64,000 nucleotides of DNA from the NCBI GenBank assembly GCA_019155205.2, contig JAHNZQ020000308.1, forward strand, positions 600,467-664,466. The letters run 5' to 3'. Positions within the stretch are counted from its first letter, which is position 1. The number at the start of each line of letters is the position of its first letter. This document shows positions 32,021 to 41,337 of this stretch, piece after piece. Made by a program: the position numbers and the translations under genes. This DNA comes from Gracilaria vermiculophylla (Eukaryota > Rhodophyta > Florideophyceae > Gracilariales > Gracilariaceae). The notes under the pieces were generated by a model. That model was not told the origin of the DNA and searched no databases. It saw nothing but the letters and a program-made list of their open reading frames with translations.

Positions 32021-33469
32021 TCAAATATTCTTTGCGTCGTCCAATGAGGCTTGAGCAGGACCACTGAAAACGGGCAAACCCGCAAAGTAGACCGTAGAGT
32101 CGCCCTTATCTCCCAGGTTTGTAGTTATTGGCAGGCCTTGTGAAGAAGAGGCAGGGAAGGTTCGAAACGCCGCTGCACTGTTCTTCTTGTTGTTCACAGC
32201 AGCTTCAAGAATGTGCAGCCCTCTGTCATAGAGGGTATACAAGAAGAACACAGCATAAACTGCGTATGCCGGGGCGCCAATATTGGGATCCTGATCAAGG
32301 ATGGTGCGCTTGTAAGCATTCATGAAGAAATGAAGTCCAACGCATGAAATCCCAATATACTGAGCAAAATCTTTTCGTGAACCAGATACATAAGCTGTTA
32401 CACCGTGCAGAACGAGGTGGGTCATGAACAAAAACCCGTGAAGAATCATAAAAGTTTCGGCAACACGTTGGGAACGATGTCTGAAGACGATGAGGATATC
32501 TGTTTTTCCAACAAGAGTCATGAGAGCGCATGCAAGGCTCAGAATACCAAAGTACATGTTAATGGCGATAAGGTAATGTTCGATCGTGAGCATTGAAAGC
32601 CGCGCTCGAATCTTCGATACAAGCCACATCACTGCGACAAGAGGGAGCAGTAATATTATGTAGAAGATAAGACCAGTGTAAAACGGGCTGCTTTTGATGG
32701 CCGGAAGATATTGCGTGATGGCCTCCGTTGTCTCTGCGGTGAGGTGTTCATTCAACTCGGCAACATCTTCAATACCATCGAGAACAGGATCTAGAACAGA
32801 GCTCGATTTCAAAATTGTTTCGCGAATAACAGGGGGAAAGTCCTTCACGTTCTGCTCTAGCCAAGCGTACAAACCATTTTCTCTAAAGCGCTCAACAAGT
32901 ACCTGAATCTCTTCTACCAGACGCATGTGTTCGTCTTTCAACTCTTTTTCTTCTGCTTCTTTCGCTTTTCTCTCGTCCTCAACGCCTAGCAATTCCGCAT
33001 CGTACTTCTGTTTTTCCTCATGAACTTTCTCGGTGCGACGCTCAATATCCCTTCTCTCCTCTGCTATATGTTCCTTTTCATCAAGCGTTTCGTTCTTTTT
33101 CTTCACGGCGAGGTTGTAACTTTCCTCTAGCTTTGACTCTTCTTCTTTTACTTCCTGTTGAAGCTTGACAGTATCATCAAGAGTGTTTCGTAAGTTCTTC
33201 ACGCGTTTCAGCAGTTCATTCTTTGACTTTATTCGAGACTTCAGATGTTCCATTTCCTTCAATTTGGCGGCCAAATCACTGCTCTCCTTTTCAACGTTAG
33301 CCAAAGCCTCATCGTCTGCTGGTATGCTGGCATCATTTTCGAGAACCTCTGGATCTAAGGCGAGGTCGCCCTCCGGAGGACCCAAGTCGTGCTCTTCACG
33401 GCCGTAGTCCGCCAGGGCGAATCCCAGCAGAACAGAAAGCAACAAAAAAAGAACTGTGGCGCGGCGCAT
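32021..33469 (-). CDS. secretory-pathway coiled-coil multispan membrane protein 2
   Basis: 482 residues from ATG 33469. Order: signal peptide (MRRATVLFLLLSVLLGFALA); acidic stretch; long coiled coil about 55-195 rich in Glu and Lys; the block NGLYAWLEQNVKDFPPVI; hydrophobic segments from about 250 to 420, in order PFYTGLIFYIILLLPLVAVM, then four more; polar C-terminal tail of about 60 residues. The architecture and the central WLE...FP block match the downstream gene (29382-31379), indicating an old tandem duplication. Not recognised as a named family. The signal peptide plus coiled coil suggests a lumenal or extracellular dimerising domain tethered by a multispan C-terminal half. No ER-retrieval tail is obvious. 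Confidence 0.75.
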   Translation of the reverse strand: MRRATVLFLLLSVLLGFALADYGREEHDLGPPEGDLALDPEVLENDASIPADDEALANVEKESSDLAAKLKEMEHLKSRIKSKNELLKRVKNLRNTLDDTVKLQQEVKEEESKLEESYNLAVKKKNETLDEKEHIAEERRDIERRTEKVHEEKQKYDAELLGVEDERKAKEAEEKELKDEHMRLVEEIQVLVERFRENGLYAWLEQNVKDFPPVIRETILKSSSVLDPVLDGIEDVAELNEHLTAETTEAITQYLPAIKSSPFYTGLIFYIILLLPLVAVMWLVSKIRARLSMLTIEHYLIAINMYFGILSLACALMTLVGKTDILIVFRHRSQRVAETFMILHGFLFMTHLVLHGVTAYVSGSRKDFAQYIGISCVGLHFFMNAYKRTILDQDPNIGAPAYAVYAVFFLYTLYDRGLHILEAAVNNKKNSAAAFRTFPASSSQGLPITTNLGDKGDSTVYFAGLPVFSGPAQASLDDAKNI

Positions 33470-34281
33470 GTCGAGAGAATTCGGCCGGGGGCGAACGGCT
33501 GTGGAAGAAGGTCTACAAGCTATTCAGAACGCCGCATAGCCGTGTTGACGCTCTACGATCGGAGAGGGTGTCTGTTTAGACGTGGTGGTCCGACAGGCAT
33601 TACATTGAGTGACGATTGTCAAAAGCGTTCAACGTCATAGCTGCGCGCTACTCAAACGGCACGCGTCCAGGCGATTTCGTGGATTTTATGCGGAAAATCG
33701 AACTTTGTCAACCTCTAGTTCTGGGTTGAACGCTCCGTGCCGTATTATCCCTTGGCTGTAAGCTGAGACCTTGATTTCGAGGTATTCCCCAACTCTTCTC
33801 CTACAGCATGTTCTCCGCCCCATTCCCCTGCTGGAGAGTAGTCATTCTGCATCTTGCCGCGCAACATCTCAGCAGTAGCCACCACGCGCCTCCCAACAAA
33901 TTCCTCGCTCACAGAAACCGAGGAAAACTGTGAGCGGGATTTTGCGACTACCACCCTCGCGAACTCCGCGACAGCTTTCTGCGTTGGGGCCAGACAAACA
34001 TACTTTTTTCTGAGCCGTACTCATCTCTTAGCTTCTTTCTTTTGGTGAACCGACGAATGACTACCGATGCGAACAACCCGTTGATAAATAAAGTCTGATG
34101 AGAATCCCGGTCAGTAGAATACCCTCTTGAATCTTTCGACTTTTTTTTGTGCTTGTTCTAGATTACTTTTTACTGACTTGTGGAGCTCAATAAACGCAGA
34201 TACATGATACATTCACAGAATCACATAAGCCCAGGAGTTGTTTATGTTCAACTGTGACTTGCCCCACAACTCAAATTTGTA
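33470..34281. other. intergenic spacer
   Basis: 812 bases between two minus-strand genes. It holds the 5' flank of the gene at 32021-33469 and the 3' flank of the gene at 34282-35622. No additional gene is seen. Confidence 0.4.
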
Positions 34282-35622
34282 CTATGCTGCTAGCATTCGA
34301 GACAAATGTCGGGCAGCTATTCGAGTGTCCTCGTCCGGGCAAGACTCTTTCTCGCGATATACATTCACATTAAGTTCGAATGCTGATATGTAACTCCTCG
34401 ATTCTTCTCGCCCTTCCGCGATAATAACCAACATTTGCATAAGGGGGGTCGACTCTTCCGGTGTTGGAAGAGGGTCAGAGTTCAAGCGGGCAACACCGGT
34501 GTATAGCAAACGCACCATGTCCTCCTCGGCCAGCTTGGGCACATTACGATGTCTTCTCGATGCCCCCGCGATGTTGAGCCCCAATAGAGCGGCAGGTTTC
34601 CTTACTTGTTTGCTCGGACTCTCTAGTGCGTGACACAGAGCATCAATCACGGTAGTTACGACGTCGTGTTTGCATATATGAATAGTGGACGCCTCGTGTG
34701 CAAAAAGATTGATTGCAGCTCTCAAAGTCATCATCCGGGCGGCATTCGGAGCATCCTCTGCTGTAACATATCGTTCGCAAAGAAAAGCCATATCTTTTGC
34801 AATGGCGACAGCGTGAGTATCTTTTTCAAGGGCGTATAGTCTCAAGAAATCCAGTGCCGGAAAGGCCTTGTCCAACGGCCAGTTTCGACAACTTGATAGA
34901 ATTTTATCGAAAGTAGGATCGATGTCCAGTGAAAATGACGAATCAAACTCGTGAAGCTTTCTTCGTATGGTCGTGCGATTTGCTGCTTTGGTGAGCAGCA
35001 CTGGGGATTTCCAATACTCGGGGGTTGCTGACGCTTTTTCCTGAGTCGAGAAACTTAAGGATGGTGTGTCCAACAATTGTCCATCAACAGAACTTGTTCT
35101 GTTTTTATCAGCCGGTGGCTGTGAGAAATCGTTCGTGGGCACTCCGAGAATTTCCTGATGTCCGATGCTTTGATCCCTGATGTTTGTCTGCATTTGATCA
35201 ATAAACGGTCTCATCATAGGTCCAAGAGGGGAGCTCATCGCCTCGGCAGGAAGATCCAAAACATATTGCGGTATATGTCTATCCAAAAGAAACATAGTGC
35301 AAGCATCAGAAAAGTTATTACAATTGTTTTCGAGCAGATGATAGTTGTTGAATGAGAACCTTGGGGATACGGAGCTCAGAAAAGCTAGAAACTCCTCTTT
35401 TGTTTTCTGAGTTGTGCCCATTTGTTCAACAGAGTGCGGTGATCCGTATGGAGTCATATTTGGTGGATCAGAACATATGCCTCCTCCGTAGTAGTACTCG
35501 CGGCCGTACACTTCAATTCCAGTGTGCCAAATCCCATCTATTTGTTTGCCCATGATCATGGGAGACAGCTGGCGCGCCATACCCTGTGAGAGATCGTATA
35601 TATGCAGAGTTACAGAGTTCAT
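34282..35622 (-). CDS. DeSI/PPPDE-type isopeptidase with C-terminal PUL domain
   Basis: ATG 35622 gives 446 residues. The longer frame begins at a GTG and adds 28 residues before the conserved MNSVTLHIYDLSQGMA start. PPPDE domain about 1-150: the catalytic pair of this papain-like fold is visible as His33 (GIWHTGIEV) and Cys101 (ENNCNNFSD), with the family words YYYGGGI and NYHLLENNCNNF. A Ser/Pro-rich linker follows. The C-terminal ~220 residues are armadillo-like helices (AFPALDFLRLYAL, MMTLRAAINLFAHE, KPAALLGLNIAG) matching PUL domains, which bind Cdc48/p97 in PLAA/Ufd3 and related proteins. Known role of DeSI proteins: removal of SUMO or ubiquitin-like modifiers, or deacylation. The PUL part suggests recruitment to Cdc48. 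It diverges from the METTL25-like gene over 743 bases. Confidence 0.8.
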   Translation of the reverse strand: MNSVTLHIYDLSQGMARQLSPMIMGKQIDGIWHTGIEVYGREYYYGGGICSDPPNMTPYGSPHSVEQMGTTQKTKEEFLAFLSSVSPRFSFNNYHLLENNCNNFSDACTMFLLDRHIPQYVLDLPAEAMSSPLGPMMRPFIDQMQTNIRDQSIGHQEILGVPTNDFSQPPADKNRTSSVDGQLLDTPSLSFSTQEKASATPEYWKSPVLLTKAANRTTIRRKLHEFDSSFSLDIDPTFDKILSSCRNWPLDKAFPALDFLRLYALEKDTHAVAIAKDMAFLCERYVTAEDAPNAARMMTLRAAINLFAHEASTIHICKHDVVTTVIDALCHALESPSKQVRKPAALLGLNIAGASRRHRNVPKLAEEDMVRLLYTGVARLNSDPLPTPEESTPLMQMLVIIAEGREESRSYISAFELNVNVYREKESCPDEDTRIAARHLSRMLAA

Positions 35623-36365
35623 TGTGGCTTTGAAACAGAGCTCAACAATTAGTCTTACCGAGGGATGCGAGAGGAACGGAGGTGTCCTGATTTCCAAGGC
35701 TTCCACAATATCTGTGCTCCACTGGATGTGTGTCGCGGGGAAATTGGCGTCAACTCATTCCACCTTGCTGGAGTGTAATCAAGCTCTACAGTGCTGTGTC
35801 GTGGACAAAGTCTCTGGCGAATATGTCACAAGCTGGACAAATCAGGGCGCGAGGAGAGGTTTGCAGATCATTCTTCGCGAGGTATGGGATACTTTGCTTA
35901 TGTGCACGGATTCCCCAGGAGCCGCTTTCTGGGCGAGAAACATCTGCTGCGCTTTGTGCATATTTTTGGGCAAAAATCAGAGATCAACCAACATACCGCT
36001 GTGGAGAGCGGCTTTGGCTTGTTCAGTTTGTACCTTGCGTGATTGCTGGGGGACGCCCGATTCGCAGCCCAACACCCCCTTCCCATCTTTGGCCGCGGTA
36101 GTGGTCTTGCCCCGCCAACAACTAAACCGAATCATCTGCGGCAACTTGAAGCCGCGGATTTCAAGTCAATTTTGTTTTCGCGTATTTCAGGTGAATCGCA
36201 TCGAGTCAAAGCATGCTCACATTAGTTGAGAAATATCATTGACAGAATCTATCAGTGAACCCATAATTACACTGCATGAAACCCATGCTTCACCTGCGTG
36301 TAGAATCTACCTTATGTAGCGTTAAGGAGATAGTGATGTAGGTCACTCCGTTGAATCGAACAAAG
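35623..36365. promoter_or_regulatory. divergent promoter region, DeSI-PUL / METTL25-like
   Basis: 743 bases between two divergent ATGs, of moderate GC, unlike the GC-rich divergent promoter at 20623-22480. A 235-codon plus-strand frame (35522-36229) crosses this region and the start of the DeSI-PUL gene, but it is probably chance. No clear core motif was found. Confidence 0.35.
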
Positions 36366-37682
36366 ATGGCATTTCGCGTCTCCGAAACAAACAGACATCC
36401 AACGTTTATCCTGCAAACTCCTCCTCCATCTCAGGCGCTGAAGCTGCTCTTTCCTCATGCTAATACGATATGCTCACTATTGCACCATCGCATATATTCC
36501 CCGAACCCTCCGAAACATCTTGATCCACTGACGATTAATTTCCTTAGGAAGCTTTCCAAATCCACTCTGCATCATATTGAAATCAATGGTGCGTGCGAAG
36601 TATTGATCAATATGGACACCCCACCGGTTCTTCGAGATCTCACAAACCTGGCGACCGAACTCTCTTACTACTTTCCGTATATAGAGAAATCCCATTACGT
36701 AGAGAATTTGCAAAGTAAGCCCAGCTCCTGGCCGATGAAGACATACTCACAGATGCCAATTAAGTCGGCGAAGCTGGTCCAGATTGAAGCGGTGACTGAT
36801 TGTATAAAATACATTGCCGCCCAGGATAGTTTACGCGCCATACGGAGGGTTATTGACATAGGTGCTGGCCACGCTCATCTTGCTGCAAGTCTTGGAACAA
36901 TGCTTGAATTTCCGACAGTGGCCTTAGACTGTAACCCCGCTTTCATTCAAAAAGCCAAGAACTTGTATGGAACAATCCCCAATCTTGACATACATGAATC
37001 TCTCATCGCATTGTCAAAGAACAGTTTGTTCCAAGCTACTTCGAACGACATGCTCGTAGGACTCCATTGTTGTGGGAGCCTAGGCGAAACGGTTATAAAG
37101 ACAGCGGCTGCGAAGAAAGTGGCTGCAGTGTTTCTGGTCTCTTGCTGTTTGCAAAAATTGGAATCGGCTGCTTCATTTCGTCAGCCACTTTCAGATGTAG
37201 TTTTACAGGAACCCAAGTTACGAAATCTTTTGACAATTGGGCGACAGTTTCTTGGAGCCACAAACAGGTCAAGGAATGCCTCACTTAACTCTAAAAAAGC
37301 ACGAGTTACTCGGTATGCTCTTCGGAAACTGATGGCAGATCGCGGTCTAAACAACGAACAAGGCGATGAAGTTCAAGGATTATCGCGACACATTTTCAAG
37401 CATGGTTTACTGCATGTATCTCAAAAGTACGCAGAATCCCGTAACATAGAATTAAGACTAGGAGAGAAAGAGGAAATGGAGCGAATGAAGAATGCTGCTC
37501 TGGATTATCGGAAAATGCAAGCGCTGAATATTCCGAGGGCGATCGCCGGTGAGCTTTTGGAAATGGCAATTATTCTAGACAGAGCTTGCATGTTGGAGGA
37601 CTCGTTTCCTATAGTTCGCACAATGCGAGTTTGGCCGGAATCCATCAGTGTGAAGAACTTGGCCATAGCTGCATGGAGGTAA
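36366..37682 (+). CDS. METTL25-like methyltransferase-domain protein
   Basis: ATG 36366 gives 438 residues; the open frame extends five codons upstream from a TTG only. The central Rossmann-type methyltransferase domain shows motif I as VIDIGAGHAHLA (about 162-173). An acidic turn follows (ALDCNPAFI), then the family words GLHCCGSLGE (232-241) and VSCCLQKLE (258-266), which correspond to the HxCGDL and CCYxKL signatures of the METTL25/RRNAD1 family. The C-terminal ~100 residues are helical and end in an RVWPESISVKNLAIAAW block typical of these proteins. METTL25-family members act on ribosome-associated or unknown substrates; the substrate here is not known. It is convergent with the gene at 37684-38571, with one base between stop codons. 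Confidence 0.75.
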   Translation: MAFRVSETNRHPTFILQTPPPSQALKLLFPHANTICSLLHHRIYSPNPPKHLDPLTINFLRKLSKSTLHHIEINGACEVLINMDTPPVLRDLTNLATELSYYFPYIEKSHYVENLQSKPSSWPMKTYSQMPIKSAKLVQIEAVTDCIKYIAAQDSLRAIRRVIDIGAGHAHLAASLGTMLEFPTVALDCNPAFIQKAKNLYGTIPNLDIHESLIALSKNSLFQATSNDMLVGLHCCGSLGETVIKTAAAKKVAAVFLVSCCLQKLESAASFRQPLSDVVLQEPKLRNLLTIGRQFLGATNRSRNASLNSKKARVTRYALRKLMADRGLNNEQGDEVQGLSRHIFKHGLLHVSQKYAESRNIELRLGEKEEMERMKNAALDYRKMQALNIPRAIAGELLEMAIILDRACMLEDSFPIVRTMRVWPESISVKNLAIAAWR

Positions 37683-37683
37683 C

Positions 37684-38571
37684 TTACTTGAGCCCTCTAG
37701 CTCGGGTGTTCATCCATCTGATAATGTCTCGATGCCTTGCTTCAAATTCCGTTTCTTGCCATTCGTTATACAATGTTCGAGATATGGGACGCAGTTTGTT
37801 GTCGTTTAGAAACTTTGTGATGAACTCTGTCTTCGTCGAAACAGGCATCCATGATAAGAGTATTGGAATTTCCATGCTTTCTCTTTCACCTTTAAGTATA
37901 TGAAGTACAAGATCTTGGATTGCAATATCTCTTTCTTCCGTAGTAACCCCAGCACCAATGAGAAGAGGCGCAAGCAAAACCTCGCAGTTTCGCAGGTATT
38001 CAAGCACCCGTCCTCCCAATTCGTTTACGTTTTTGATGCATTTTGCCAAATTGCATTGCACAAGAAGGCCGTCTGCTTCAGTGGAGACATTGCGGGATAC
38101 AAGGGACTGTATAGAGCATGAAGCATTGGACATGATTTCCAACATCCCACGTCGTCGTTTCAATGTGGTCAACGTATCGTTGGATGAGTTTGTTCGAGGA
38201 ACTCGAGATTCGACCCACGGAAGAAGTATATCTCCATGCCATTGCAACACATTTCTTGTCAAGAATTTCCACATTGTTCTGAACCAGAGCGTAGCCAATT
38301 TAACATCATGAAAGGTGAGTTGCTGCTTCAGGAACACCATGCTTCTGTGCATTTCGTACATGTCATTTAGTTCGAAACGGATTGCATTATTAGCTATCGT
38401 TAAGATATCCAAGCACCAAGAGTTGGGCTCTCCAAATGTTGAAAAGCAGATTTCCGGGGCCTCAGATGCCCATTCAGACAAACTTTTATACAAGGGATTC
38501 CGCTCACAGGTTGAATCCCACACATAGATTTCCTGGAGCTTCTTCTGGCTCATGTTGCTGTAAAACTTCAT
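37684..38571 (-). CDS. unknown all-helical protein, distant hemerythrin-like features
   Basis: 295 residues from ATG 38571, with no signal peptide. It is almost entirely helical. Two segments resemble a hemerythrin (HHE) half: IRFELNDMYEMHRSM near 64-78 and NVLQWHGDILLPWVESR near 107-123. The usual His...Glu ligand spacing is only partly kept (His75, His112, with Asp where Glu is expected). A second half around 185-230 has no matching His pair. If it derives from that fold, it has probably lost metal binding. The stop codon TAA (37684-37686) is one base from that of the METTL25-like gene, so the mature transcripts must overlap antisense. Function unknown. Confidence 0.6.
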   Translation of the reverse strand: MKFYSNMSQKKLQEIYVWDSTCERNPLYKSLSEWASEAPEICFSTFGEPNSWCLDILTIANNAIRFELNDMYEMHRSMVFLKQQLTFHDVKLATLWFRTMWKFLTRNVLQWHGDILLPWVESRVPRTNSSNDTLTTLKRRRGMLEIMSNASCSIQSLVSRNVSTEADGLLVQCNLAKCIKNVNELGGRVLEYLRNCEVLLAPLLIGAGVTTEERDIAIQDLVLHILKGERESMEIPILLSWMPVSTKTEFITKFLNDNKLRPISRTLYNEWQETEFEARHRDIIRWMNTRARGLK

Positions 38572-39235
38572 GGCTGGCGTGATTATCTAAACTTTTGCTG
38601 TTCCTTTTGGAACTGGCGTTCATCAATTTCGAGCGTCGGATTCCTTGGAAATTAAATATTCATTTGTAAAGCAGGCTCTTTGTCACGCATGGATTGAAGC
38701 AGACAGCCCCTCTGCAGTCTCAGAATAAGGAGTATGGTAATGTGAAGGTTCAATGGGATGTATTATACATATATACTGAAGCTACAATGATTCATGAATC
38801 AATAACGGATGGCAATCCATCGATAAAGTGAAATCGATGAGCATAACGATTACCCAATGAATACTTCGAATGAAGAACGTACCCTTGGTATTTTGCAACG
38901 TAATTTTTCAGAGTAAGGAATCCGGTACTTCGGAATTATGGGTTGACAGAAGAACAAGCGTTTCAATTTTTTTCTGTTTGGGGATGACATTTTCATTCAA
39001 CTCGGTTAAAACGTACTGCACGAGAGCGTGAATTCACGAAACATCAACACGCAGCTCAGCGATGCATAAATACCTCATTGATGAACAGGGCATCGTACCC
39101 GTGCTGGCCCCGCAACAGGACGTGCTGAGTGGCCTACCAACAACAACGGTTCGTAGCAAATAGAGAATCTGGAAGCAACGGGAGTCATTGAGCATTTACC
39201 CCCGACCATTGATAATTGCACTGTCCTCGCCAGCC

Positions 39236-39618
<383 letters not shown>

Positions 39619-41337
39619 TCTTGGTGGTTTCTTCTCTGTTCCGCCGCTTCGCTGTACGGTAAACTACCTTCCGTGTATAAGATTTGTGACTTGGCAGATT
39701 CCGGTCAGTCTTCATAATGCCATGAAGTGAACAGTCCTATCGATAACGTTTTTAGCGGTAGACTTCTCCAACTGGATAAGCGCACGAATTCGTCGCCCTC
39801 TCGCGCTGTGTGCTCGGCTTCATGTCTCCGCGTGAAAGCGGGAGACCGAAAAGATTACAAGAATAGATAGGCAGGATTTCGTCGGGCACCCAAATCTGAA
39901 AGGAAACTGCAAAAAAACGCATCAACCCCTCACTGGTTCTATGAGACGAGAGTGATCATTCTTTTGTCTGCTTCTATTTTTGCTATAGAATTCCTCGTGT
40001 AAACGTTGCAAGATACGATTCCCATATGAGATATGGGGGAAAGTGGCGAACAGACGTGGTGCGGAATTTGATTCACAGTTATTTGTAAATGCTTGAAAAC
40101 ACACGTTGATGAGAGAACACCTCTAAGAATTATTCTCTCATAATGGAATCATGCATGGCAGCCCATAGTTATACTGAGCTCTGGATTGCGTCGCTATAGA
40201 AAAGATGCACCTCGTATAGAAAGAAAAGAGGAACATCGCTCTTCAGCGCACCAGCCTGATGGTTAACGATGGTAACTAGATACCGAATATGGACCTGCTC
40301 TGGCTCCTAGACGGAAGGGAATTGGGAGAGCCGAGGGCAGTCGACTGAGCGTGGTTGCAGCGAAAAAAAGACAAAGATTTTGCTAAATTATGCACTGATG
40401 CTAGTCGCCGGCATATTGCTAATGCACGGGTTCAGCGGAAAGCACGTGGGGCCGAGGCCTTCGAAACGGATTGTTTTGACAGCATCGATAAATATTGTGA
40501 CGCGAGACAAGTTGTTTCCCGCTGGCAACCTTTCTTCTTTGCGCCGCGACGAGTAGACCTTGTGGAAAGCAAAGGCGAAGAGGACAAACTGGCACAGGAT
40601 TCCGTGGCTGACGCGGAAAGCTTGCTTTGCTGAAGGCTTCACAAACTACAAGGATATGGTCTTCTGTTCACGTGAAAGTTATGTCGCCCATGATAAACAT
40701 GTCAAATTCAAAGTTCCTCGTCGGTCAACATTTGGCTGAATACCGACAACGACTGCACCGTATCTCAGTAGCAAAATTCCAGACGGTTTGAATTGAGCTT
40801 GATGCCGCCCATGTTTTTGCGACGGAAAGCTGAAGGTGCCTGGTGTCGTTGGGGCTCATAAATAAGAGTAAATGAAGCATACTGTGTCTAAAGATCCGAG
40901 AGACTGAACGCGCCCTTCAGGGGTGGAACAAATTACAGTACCATTCACGATGTTACTTTCTTCATCTCCGCAGCTAAGATACGGTATTTAAGTGTACTGT
41001 CAGGGTGCGTTCAGGTAGAACAAGCTCCGGTACCGGGTTGTAGCACCGGCGTGAACTCAAACGCTGATGATAGTTTTCCTGAAGGCTTTTCCAAGTTTGG
41101 GAAGCTTCCTACTCAAGTAAAACGTAGATAGGCGTCAACTAAAAGAGATAAACATGGAGATCTCTAGCAAGTTTTACAGCAGCCTGGTGGTTGTCGGAAC
41201 CCCCCACTAGTATGTCCCCGATCGAACTAAATTCGCACATCTTATTTCTTTTGAGTTCACATGATACAAACGCAGAACATGCATGACAGCATGCGTCTCA
41301 CGTGGTTAATATACTTGCTCTCGGTATTCTCGGGTAT

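Noticed and set aside
35522..36229. 235-codon plus-strand frame
   Set aside because: Overlaps the conserved PPPDE start on the other strand and has no recognisable domain.
40355..40633. 92-codon plus-strand frame in the 38.6-41.3 kb region
   Set aside because: Starts at TTG, contains no ATG, and has no recognisable feature.
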